A DNA stretch of 31,166 nucleotides from a virus. Positions within the stretch are counted from its first letter, which is position 1. Every line of letters begins with the position of its first letter. Below are positions 1-6,318 of this stretch, one piece after another. Position numbers and translations under genes: made by a program. Location: positions 1 to 31,166 of IMG/VR virus record IMGVR_UViG_3300042549_008027; one strand, written 5' to 3'. The notes beneath the pieces are model-generated. The model was not told the origin of the DNA and made no database searches. It was given only the letters and a program-made list of their open reading frames with translations.

Positions 1-1070
1 ACCTGCTGGTGGTAATGCCCCATAAATACATCTTCAAAATGCTCCGGGATAGCACCATCTTTCCATCCCATTACCTTTTTATAGTAACCATAGGAAGCGC
101 TTGGTGCAGGCATTTGGTCTCCATGAATAAGTAGAGAGCTATAGCTACCAATGGTATCTACTGCATAGAAGTTTCTCTCACCCTTGCCGTCTGGAATATT
201 GAAGGTGATTCTAGGCTCATCCTTAAATATTAATTCAACGATCTTATATAGCAGTCTGTCCATATTGGTCTCAGGATCATGCTGTTTTCTAGCTCTTCCG
301 CCAACAGCACCATGGTTTCCTATAACTCCAGTCACGTGAACATGCTTGAAATTTTGAAGAGCAGTTCTGAGGAAATTGCCAAGAATCTCAGGACCATTAA
401 CTCCAACTTGTCTGTATAGACCTGAGTCAATTAAGTGACTTTGTCCTGGGAATATCTCTTCCCCCTCAACGATATCTCCCAAAAGCCAAACATGAAGATT
501 GTCTACTGGATGATGGGTTCTTTGGATATTGGTAATCTCTACTAGCTTATCCGCATAGGCTTCTATTCTCTTGCCCAATACTTCGGAGTTGTAACTTGGA
601 GTAACTTTACCCAATTGCCAGTCTCCAAAAACTGCAACAGCAGTTTCTCCTGTTCCAGCTTTTCCTGAAGTAATTTGATTCTGTTTAATAGGTGGAAGCT
701 CAAAGTCAAGGAAGGCATCGTATGCTGCTTCATAGACAGCAAGTATGGCTTCATCTTTAACGTTCTTATTTTTTTCAGCTAATTTAGCTAATCTCTTATT
801 CTCAGATCTGATAAAATCAAATCTATTAACTTCAGTTGGGGAATCCTCTAAGTCGACATAAGCATCGGGTTCATCGTCGTCTATGTCAGAGGCTGTGTTG
901 TACCCAGCAAATTTAAATGCTTCTGCAGCTTGTATCTCTTTTGAATGAGAATCGTTCTTTAGTACTTCGCCCAAGAAATCCATTTCACCCTCTACAGCTA
1001 ATTTAGCCTGCGTCATGTTAGGTGCTTTAATTATATGGTTGGTTGTGATCAAAAAATATTTTTCCGACAT
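1..1070 (-). CDS. Calcineurin-like metallophosphoesterase, 3' end outside window
   Basis: The ATG at 1070 opens 356 codons that run off the left edge, so the C-terminus is missing. The metallophosphoesterase motifs appear in order: GDWQLGK (D150), GDIVEG (D199), GNHG (N252, H253), HGD (H317) and GHYH (H352, H354). These match the two-metal site of the calcineurin-like fold; the first motif has Gln where His is commonest, a DWQ form I associate with phage enzymes. The first 140 residues are acidic and partly helical and I recognise no domain there. The family hydrolyses phosphomono- or diesters, often in nucleic acids; the substrate cannot be read here. It lies 20 bases after the baseplate J-like gene and no strong ribosome site is visible (only AAAGAAAG). 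Fold call firm, biological role open. Confidence 0.88.
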   Translation of the reverse strand, partial: MSEKYFLITTNHIIKAPNMTQAKLAVEGEMDFLGEVLKNDSHSKEIQAAEAFKFAGYNTASDIDDDEPDAYVDLEDSPTEVNRFDFIRSENKRLAKLAEKNKNVKDEAILAVYEAAYDAFLDFELPPIKQNQITSGKAGTGETAVAVFGDWQLGKVTPSYNSEVLGKRIEAYADKLVEITNIQRTHHPVDNLHVWLLGDIVEGEEIFPGQSHLIDSGLYRQVGVNGPEILGNFLRTALQNFKHVHVTGVIGNHGAVGGRARKQHDPETNMDRLLYKIVELIFKDEPRITFNIPDGKGERNFYAVDTIGSYSSLLIHGDQMPAPSASYGYYKKVMGWKDGAIPEHFEDVFMGHYHQQ

Positions 1071-1090
1071 GGTTGTATAACCATCTTTCT

Positions 1091-2260
1091 TTAGTAATTA
1101 GATACACCTATTATAACAGAAGAAATGTTAATATTGCCAGCTACTATGTACTGTCTTTCAGAAGAAGGCTTAAAATCTTTTCTATTAACATTAACTCCTT
1201 TAGCAGAAGCGGTTGTTATATTGATAGATTTAACTAAATCTGATGATTGTCTAATTCTAGCTTCAATTTCTTGCACAGAAACACTATCTCCTATACTCAA
1301 TGAGTTAAGATATCTTTTAACAAAGATGGTAGCCTGGTTCTGTATGCCTATACGGAGGTTCTCTCCAGTGCCGTAGGGCAGCGTTATAACGGCCTGTAGA
1401 GAGTAGTCTATCGGCTCTGCCATAGTTACGTTCATTCTAATCCCAATTGGCCTAATAGGAGCTATGGTATTGGTTACGGTCTGCGGAATCATCCCGATAT
1501 TACCAGCTACCTCTGGGACTATAATAACATCGCAAGAGCCAAGTCCATAAGAAGCTTCTCTTATTCGGATGTCCTTGACTCCCTTAACTGAAAGCGCTGC
1601 AAACCTTAAGGCCTCAGCAGTCCCTGTTGCATTTATTTTAACGGAAGAAATAATTCTTCTTCTATAATTGTCATCTGATTCAGAGTTTAAGACTGGGTAT
1701 ATCTCTTTGGGATTAGAGCAAAAAACCAAAGACCCGGCAGGCGATATGTAGTTGTGCCTAGTCAATGAGCCCACTGAAGCTACGTAGTCATTGGACTGGA
1801 AGTTTGGTTGAACGGCTCCATATCCTTTAGTCGTGCCAGAAAGGATGACAACATCTCCCACTAGGGTATAAGAGTATTGTGCGGAGGAGAAAGAGCCAAC
1901 GTCGTTATAGACCAAAGTATTTTTAGGAATAATGATATCCCCAGAACTAGCTGTGTCTAAAAAGAATTCCATATTAGCTGTAGATCTATCAAATACTAAT
2001 TGATCTGATATAGTCTTTCTTTGGACATTGTAGAGTTCGCCAATTAAATCTAGGGATCTGCCTGATGCGGTGGATAAGTTTGTCTGATTGATAGCTTCTT
2101 TAAATGATTCATATAAATAAAACATCTCTGCCCCAAATGAATCGGCAAATGCTCTTGCTATAGATCCTGGAGAAGTGGCGCTAATACTAGCATTTTTTTC
2201 TAATGCACTTAGTATTCTGGCAACAATCTCTTCTTTTGTCTTTGTGTTAATAGTAGGCAT
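1091..2260 (-). CDS. Baseplate J-like wedge protein
   Basis: This 389-residue protein fits the baseplate J family (P2 gpJ, Mu gp47, T4 gp6-like), which forms the wedge ring around the hub of contractile tails. Seen: a helical N-terminus (1-60) with SGRSLDLIGELYNV near 66-79; a beta segment at 100-120 with the family-like pattern SGDIIIPKNTLVYND; and the signature ESDDNYRRRI at 194-203 followed by ATGTAEALRFAALSVKGVKD, typical of the middle domain. The C-terminal part is beta-rich. The ATG directly follows the TAA of the gp25-like gene and has a GGGAG site five bases upstream, so the start is secure. The neighbours, spike OB, gp25-like then J-like, follow the P2 V-W-J order. Size is normal for the family. 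Confidence 0.93.
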   Translation of the reverse strand: MPTINTKTKEEIVARILSALEKNASISATSPGSIARAFADSFGAEMFYLYESFKEAINQTNLSTASGRSLDLIGELYNVQRKTISDQLVFDRSTANMEFFLDTASSGDIIIPKNTLVYNDVGSFSSAQYSYTLVGDVVILSGTTKGYGAVQPNFQSNDYVASVGSLTRHNYISPAGSLVFCSNPKEIYPVLNSESDDNYRRRIISSVKINATGTAEALRFAALSVKGVKDIRIREASYGLGSCDVIIVPEVAGNIGMIPQTVTNTIAPIRPIGIRMNVTMAEPIDYSLQAVITLPYGTGENLRIGIQNQATIFVKRYLNSLSIGDSVSVQEIEARIRQSSDLVKSINITTASAKGVNVNRKDFKPSSERQYIVAGNINISSVIIGVSNY

Positions 2261-2641
2261 TTACGCTCCCAAGTTCTGTTTAATGCTAAGAGTTACTGGT
2301 TGGTTGGATCCGCTCAAAATATGCACGTCAAATCTAATGACGTCTGCACTTATTGGAACTGCATCGATTGCTATGTTTTTACCTCTAAAGATATTTTCTC
2401 TTTCTAAGGCTGTGCGAATTAATTGCTTTCCAAGCTCTCCAGTTTCTGCCGACTGAGGCATACCGTACAGCCTGGACAAATCTACTCCAAGTGTTGGGTA
2501 GGCTAGGAAGTCTCCTGGCTCTGTCATTAGTCTAAGGTAAATTTGCTGGACATCATTCTGCTTAGAGGACTGGACAAGCCCAATATCCTTATTGCCATTA
2601 ACGGCCAAATCTCCATCTAGAGTTAAAAATAAATCAGACAC
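2261..2641 (-). CDS. Baseplate wedge protein, gp25/GpW-like
   Basis: A 126-residue protein of the gp25/W family, the small conserved wedge component that links the baseplate to the sheath in contractile tails. Diagnostic segments are DGDLAVNGNKDIGLV (9-23), the QxIxxRLxTxPGDF pattern at 33-45 and YPTLGVDLSRLYG at 48-60, followed by a helix. The start is GTG at 2641, supported by a GAGGG site six bases upstream. Its first eight bases (GTGTCTGA) contain the stop of the preceding 220-residue gene, so translation is probably coupled. Its TAA is followed at once by the ATG of the J-like gene, in the same frame. Length is standard for the family. Confidence 0.92.
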   Translation of the reverse strand: MSDLFLTLDGDLAVNGNKDIGLVQSSKQNDVQQIYLRLMTEPGDFLAYPTLGVDLSRLYGMPQSAETGELGKQLIRTALERENIFRGKNIAIDAVPISADVIRFDVHILSGSNQPVTLSIKQNLGA

Positions 2642-3296
2642 CCTTGTCCCTCATAGTCTTTTCAGCTGCTTGATTAAATGTAAAGCCAGATTCTATTAGT
2701 GTTTTCATGTAGTTTATTTTATCCTGGCTATTGGTCAAAGCGTAGTCCCTTAATAGGGCTAAATCATTTTCGCTTATAGTACTTGGGGCATTGGTAGATA
2801 TTCCAGTGCCAAAGGTGTCAGTTTTGTCAGCCCTAAAAGCGAATTCTCCATTTATAGTAACTATGTTATCGCTATAGTTATCTGTCTGATCAAATTGATC
2901 CACTGCATTGAGGTAGTAATCTGCATAATTGAAGCCTGGGTTTATCTCCTTAATCTCAGTAGAGACCAGAGATGGCTCATTGTACGAATCGCCGGCGTAG
3001 TTAAAGCTCTTATTATTCCACCTAAGCCCAGAATCCTCTTTGGTATATAATTTAATTACATCTGCAAATAGGGAGATTGTCCCGGTAGTTGGGCTGATTA
3101 TAATTCCTATCTCCTGCCCTGCAAATATTTCAATTTCACCTTTATCATTTAATTTAATAAAAGAAGAAGTGTCAGGATGAGTTAGACCAACTTCTCTTCT
3201 CGAGAATGTACTTCTTTTCTCCAGCTCAAGTGATTCGTCAAAATAACCTGGATTTGCAGTTTCTGCATTATTTAATATGTCTTTATTAACTGCCAT
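2634..3296 (-). CDS. Putative baseplate/spike-associated beta-rich protein
   Basis: 220 residues that I do not recognise at family level. Residues 46-85 alternate hydrophobic and polar positions with regular Gly turns (IKLNDKGEIEIFAG, IIISPTTGTISLFAD), the look of a short beta-helix or beta-prism strand set as in phage spike C-termini. The N-terminus is polar; the C-terminal 60 residues are helical (DLALLRDYALTNSQDKINYMKTL). It sits between the spike OB-fold gene and the gp25-like gene, so a spike, hub or wedge role is likely by position. The ATG at 3296 follows the restored stop of the OB gene (TAA, 3300-3298) by one base, and its own TGA overlaps the next start by eight bases. The spike role is inference. 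Confidence 0.75.
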   Translation of the reverse strand: MAVNKDILNNAETANPGYFDESLELEKRSTFSRREVGLTHPDTSSFIKLNDKGEIEIFAGQEIGIIISPTTGTISLFADVIKLYTKEDSGLRWNNKSFNYAGDSYNEPSLVSTEIKEINPGFNYADYYLNAVDQFDQTDNYSDNIVTINGEFAFRADKTDTFGTGISTNAPSTISENDLALLRDYALTNSQDKINYMKTLIESGFTFNQAAEKTMRDKGV

Positions 3297-3297
3297 T

Positions 3298-3661
3298 TTA
3301 AATCATAAACCTAGGTATGCCGTTGTTTGCTATATTCATATTTGTAGTCCTGCCATTATAGAAGTCATTAATAAAACTAACTATGTACGCATATCTTTCA
3401 TTGTCATCTTTGAATCCAACTATACATCTGTCGCCTGGTTCTGGTGACACCATTTGTACCCCGGTACACTATAGGGCAAGATACGCTTTTAATTATACCA
3501 CCGATAGTGTCTGAGTAGTTTGATTCAAGTATAATTACTGCTGTATTAGTATGTTTATCATACTGAGCAATAGTCCCCATTCTAGTTTTGGCCCTCTGCA
3601 TGTGGGCTGACTGAATTTGTTCATCTATTTTTTTATCAAATTTTGGGTAATTGATAGCCAT
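3298..3661 (-). CDS. Spike OB-fold protein (gpV/gp5 N-terminal-like), interrupted by a +1 shift
   Basis: The ATG at 3661 has an AAGGA site six bases upstream. The initial frame reads 67 plausible residues (MAINYPKFDKK, then RMGTIAQYDKHTNTAVIIL), then degenerates and stops at TGA 3406-3404. One base later the second frame gives VQMVSPEPGDRCIVGF, then DDNERYAYIVSFINDFYNG, and ends at TAA 3300-3298, one base before the next gene. Joined, the product is 120 residues. The pattern PxPGDxxxVGFxDD...YIxxFIND is typical of the OB-fold of phage spike and baseplate assembly V proteins. Without the shift the product would be 85 residues and lose the OB core. The V-W-J neighbourhood supports the call. A GTG start at 3727 is possible but lies inside the lysin gene without a better site. 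Confidence 0.8.
3404..3478 (-). other. +1 frameshift region in the spike OB gene (CGG-GGT)
   Basis: The upstream frame reads TAC CGG GGT ACA (3466-3455) and stops at 3404. The downstream coding frame has a TAG at 3471-3469, so the change must occur between 3468 and 3404. The best point is the GGGG run at 3462-3459: dropping one G gives CGG GTA CAA ATG GTG and restores the OB-fold protein. CGG is a G+C-rich arginine codon in an AGA-preferring genome, so a pause is conceivable, but re-pairing of CGG on GGG is imperfect. A one-base homopolymer error gives the same picture. Confidence 0.7.
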
Positions 3662-3667
3662 TATATT

Positions 3668-3672
3668 TCCTT
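3668..3672 (-). promoter_or_regulatory. Ribosome binding site for the spike OB gene
   Basis: AAGGA lies six bases before ATG 3661 and touches the TAA stop (3674-3672) of the tail lysin. It decides the start at 3661 rather than the upstream GTG at 3727. Confidence 0.75.
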
Positions 3673-5972
3673 TACCAAGTTGAGCTAGAGCCAACGTATG
3701 TGTATGCGCTTCCAGGCCAATTGCCACCTATGATTGGCTTTGGTGTAGTTGTCTTGTTGCTTAATGTATTAGTAGCATCATTTTGATCAATAAAGGTTCC
3801 ATCCCCTAAGGATATTCCTATGTGCCCCAGGTTACTAAGGGCTCCACTGCCACCAGTCCAGAATACAAGATAACCAGCTGGAGGATTTAATCCAATGGGC
3901 GTAGTAGGTCCGTTGAAATAAACACTATCTTTTACAGCGTTATAATGGGCTTGGGCACTTGCGTGTGTAGTTAAGTTAGTAGCTGGTTTGCCAGCCCCAG
4001 CCCACTCTTGATTAAATATTTCTGGCTTAGCTGTACCATAAAGTCCAAGTCCCGCAGCGAGCCTATTTGCAAAACCTTCACAACCAAAAGCGTCTTTGTT
4101 TCTTTTTTCCCATGGATCCATTCTATTGGTCCTTAACCACTTTGCAGCTTCTTCAATTTGAGTTTTAGTAAATGCTGGGGCCTCTATATTTAATGGGGTT
4201 TCCAGTACAGTCCCATCAATCTCAAAGACATAACCTTCTAGCCATTTATCTAAATACTTTTTAGATGAATTAAGGTTTTTATCCGTACCTTTTTTCTTTA
4301 CCCAAGTCTTGAGGTCTTCTCTTGTTTTGCCCGAGTTATTGGCAACATAATAGTTTACTGCTGTTTGAAATTTAAGTCTAGCCAGCCAACCTGAGGCTGG
4401 ACCACCCGTATATTCCCCCCAGTTCCACCACATCCACTGATCTTTATAGTTAGCTGTTATCTTAGATAATAAAAATATTTGAGTTAGGGCATTCCATAGT
4501 CTTGGATCAGAGTGAACTTTTCCTTCACTAATTCCAAATTCATTTGGTTTTTTAGGATTGACCTTATACCATTCCCTCATTTTTGCTATTGCAGTAGTTT
4601 GATCTTTTGTGCCATTTGCTAACCAATCTTTATCAATTAATTTATAACCACGACCATTTTCTTTAACTACTGTTTTCTTTGTTGGGTCTAAGCTAGCTAG
4701 GACTAAGTCCGAAGTGAGTAGGCTTGGTGTGCCATAAAAGTTTACTTGCCAAAGACCAATAGAATAGTCGCCACTTCCAGGTGGAGTCCCACCACTTCCA
4801 TTGACGGCACCATTAAAGCCACCAGGACTAAATCTACTTTCGCGTTCTGCAACGCACATCCATATAGCAGCAGCTTCTGGACTGTATCCACCATATTTTA
4901 CTAACGCTGCATAAAGTGCATTCTTATTTTTTAGCGCATGTGTTGATGTTGGTCCTTGAGCATAGCTGTCTCCAAGTTCGGAAATATCATTGGCATCTCC
5001 TGTAGGCTTGTCTCCTGCCGTTGGATCACCTGGATTAGAAGATGTAGTTTCTCCATATGTCCAACTTTCATATGAGCCAGCTCTTGCTGGTCCAAACGAC
5101 ATATGTATATGGTCTCTGTGCCCTGGGTCTCCAGCAAAATTTATCCTAGTTAACGAAGGATTGTCTTTTAGTATCAATGCGGCATTCGTGCTGGTGAAGT
5201 CTCCCTCGAAACCGTTCCCTATCCCGTATTCAGTTACAAGTTGATCGTGTATTACAATTAAGTCAGGATGCAGGTACTCTGGGATGCTATTGAGTTTAGC
5301 TAAAAGTAAATTTAAAGCTACTCTATAATTGTCTATATTTTTACCAGTTAGACTAACAGCTGTATCTCTAGTCCTGCCTACCATATTTATATCAAAAGCT
5401 CTACCAAAAGTATGATCAGATATAGCTCCCTGATCTGCCATCGCTGATTGAGCAGCTCCCGTAAATCCATTTGTTGCCCCTAAACTACCTCTGACATATA
5501 ACCCAGATCCACTAGAACCAAGACACAATAATAACTCTACCATTGAAGCGCAAGTGTAGGCTAGCTTGCCATCTATCCCAGCCCAATAATTTTGATCTGT
5601 ATTTAATATTGGATTAATATTATTGTTTACACCTCTAGATGCGGTAAGATAAATTTTCCAAGTAGAAGCTATTTTTGCTGAATCAGTTGCCCTAAAAGTA
5701 AAAGCCAGTTGGTTAACATCGCTAACAATACCAGTTGCTACAACTTCTTTTAATCTGTCTTCAAAAATCTTTTTCTCTTCGGCGCTTAATTCACTAGCTA
5801 TTGTTACTGCTCTAGCTGCTCCCGATGCTGCCGTAGTTGGATCAAAGGTACCTTCTGTTATGGTATGAGGAGTTCCATCTGGGTTAAAACCATCAGATAA
5901 TCCGGTAAGAACATTCGGTAAGTTGAAGCCAAGTGATTGCTTTCCAAGAGAACCACTAGCTACTATCTGGCT
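3672..5972 (-). CDS. Tail-associated lysin: M15 peptidase + lytic transglycosylase + NlpC/P60-like, joined to the upstream ORF by a +1 shift
   Basis: The open frame runs from a TAA at 5993-5991 to the TAA at 3674-3672. It has no ATG, GTG or TTG before ATG 5543, yet the 143 codons before 5543 look fully coding (for example LSAEEKKIFEDRLKEVV), so the gene probably continues from the ORF at 6318-5971; the fusion is 881 residues. Counting from Met 5543: M15 (VanY-type) zinc motif SDHTFGRAFD at 42-51 with HIH at 145-147; a transglycosylase-like domain with AERESRF (E235) and GLWQVN (263-268); and a C-terminal NlpC/P60-like domain with Cys488 (FGCEGFANRL) and His574 (GHIGISLGDG). All three cut peptidoglycan: peptide stem, glycan strand, stem or crossbridge. 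Position between hub and spike genes suggests local wall digestion during DNA entry. The Cys motif is diverged (Gly for the usual Asp). Confidence 0.87.
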   Translation of the reverse strand, partial: SQIVASGSLGKQSLGFNLPNVLTGLSDGFNPDGTPHTITEGTFDPTTAASGAARAVTIASELSAEEKKIFEDRLKEVVATGIVSDVNQLAFTFRATDSAKIASTWKIYLTASRGVNNNINPILNTDQNYWAGIDGKLAYTCASMVELLLCLGSSGSGLYVRGSLGATNGFTGAAQSAMADQGAISDHTFGRAFDINMVGRTRDTAVSLTGKNIDNYRVALNLLLAKLNSIPEYLHPDLIVIHDQLVTEYGIGNGFEGDFTSTNAALILKDNPSLTRINFAGDPGHRDHIHMSFGPARAGSYESWTYGETTSSNPGDPTAGDKPTGDANDISELGDSYAQGPTSTHALKNKNALYAALVKYGGYSPEAAAIWMCVAERESRFSPGGFNGAVNGSGGTPPGSGDYSIGLWQVNFYGTPSLLTSDLVLASLDPTKKTVVKENGRGYKLIDKDWLANGTKDQTTAIAKMREWYKVNPKKPNEFGISEGKVHSDPRLWNALTQIFLLSKITANYKDQWMWWNWGEYTGGPASGWLARLKFQTAVNYYVANNSGKTREDLKTWVKKKGTDKNLNSSKKYLDKWLEGYVFEIDGTVLETPLNIEAPAFTKTQIEEAAKWLRTNRMDPWEKRNKDAFGCEGFANRLAAGLGLYGTAKPEIFNQEWAGAGKPATNLTTHASAQAHYNAVKDSVYFNGPTTPIGLNPPAGYLVFWTGGSGALSNLGHIGISLGDGTFIDQNDATNTLSNKTTTPKPIIGGNWPGSAYTYVGSSSTW

Positions 5973-5993
5973 AAAAGCAGCAGATCCGACTTA
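5971..5993 (-). other. +1 frameshift site TTT-TAG-C joining the 115-residue ORF to the lysin
   Basis: The upstream ORF ends TGC TGC TTT TAG followed by C (TAG at 5973-5971). The lysin frame is open only after TAA 5993-5991, so the switch must lie in this 20-base window. At TTT TAG C the Phe tRNA can re-pair perfectly on the +1 UUU, skipping one T and continuing AGC CAG ATA. This layout, a slippery codon followed by a stop and C, resembles the release factor 2 site CTT TGA C. I see no clear Shine-Dalgarno-like stimulator just upstream. A single extra T in the run 5976-5973 is the alternative. Confidence 0.7.
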
Positions 5994-6318
5994 ATTTAGC
6001 GTTTTGGTTTTGTGAGTTAGGATCTTTAATGCTGATAAGAGATGAATCAGTTCCTGGATTTGATGCCAGTATTGCTGAAATACTAGACTCTGTATTTTTT
6101 TGACTTACTTGAAGAGCAAAGTTAGGACTTCTGTATAGGGCATCTCCTCCTAATATGCTTTGCAGATCCCTTTGAGTCAGAGTTCTACTTGCCGCATTAG
6201 GGTCTTGTGAATAAGAAGTCTTTAATGGTTCACCTGTTGGATAGAAACTATCTGCTACTTTTTGAGTTATTGAAGATGAATCTGAAAGGTCATCTATATT
6301 AATTTTTAGTTCACTCAT
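5971..6318 (-). CDS. Short baseplate protein / N-terminal part of the tail lysin
   Basis: 115 residues in the initial frame, ATG at 6318 to TAG at 5973-5971. The sequence is polar, Ser/Asn/Asp-rich and partly helical (TLTQRDLQSILGGDALY near 47-63); I recognise no family. Its last residues, RICCF, look unlike the rest. The real coding appears to leave this frame just before the stop and continue in the +1 frame into the lysin, so it would act as the N-terminal docking domain of an 881-residue enzyme. The terminated form could also be made as a separate subunit. The first eight bases (ATGAGTGA) overlap the stop of the hub megaprotein, implying coupled translation. Confidence 0.75.
   Translation of the reverse strand: MSELKINIDDLSDSSSITQKVADSFYPTGEPLKTSYSQDPNAASRTLTQRDLQSILGGDALYRSPNFALQVSQKNTESSISAILASNPGTDSSLISIKDPNSQNQNAKLSRICCF

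Noticed and set aside
563-754. A 63-codon minus-strand reading frame inside the metallophosphoesterase region
   Set aside because: It is out of frame with a gene carrying all five metallophosphoesterase motifs and has no recognisable features.
1071-1090. A promoter or terminator in the gap between the J-like and phosphoesterase genes
   Set aside because: The 20-base gap has no hairpin, T-run or promoter-like pair of boxes.
1125-1376. Plus-strand open frames here and elsewhere (for example 2175-2456, 12207-12446, 22009-22323, 29193-29501)
   Set aside because: All lie opposite well-supported minus-strand genes; they reflect codon bias and have no ribosome site or recognisable product.
3662-3727. 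An upstream GTG start for the spike OB gene
   Set aside because: It lies within the lysin gene, lacks a good ribosome site and adds an unlikely peptide; ATG 3661 has AAGGA at ideal spacing.
5541-5543. ATG 5543 as the true start of the tail lysin
   Set aside because: Coding-like sequence continues in frame for 143 codons upstream, and a start here would leave over 400 bases empty in a fully packed operon.
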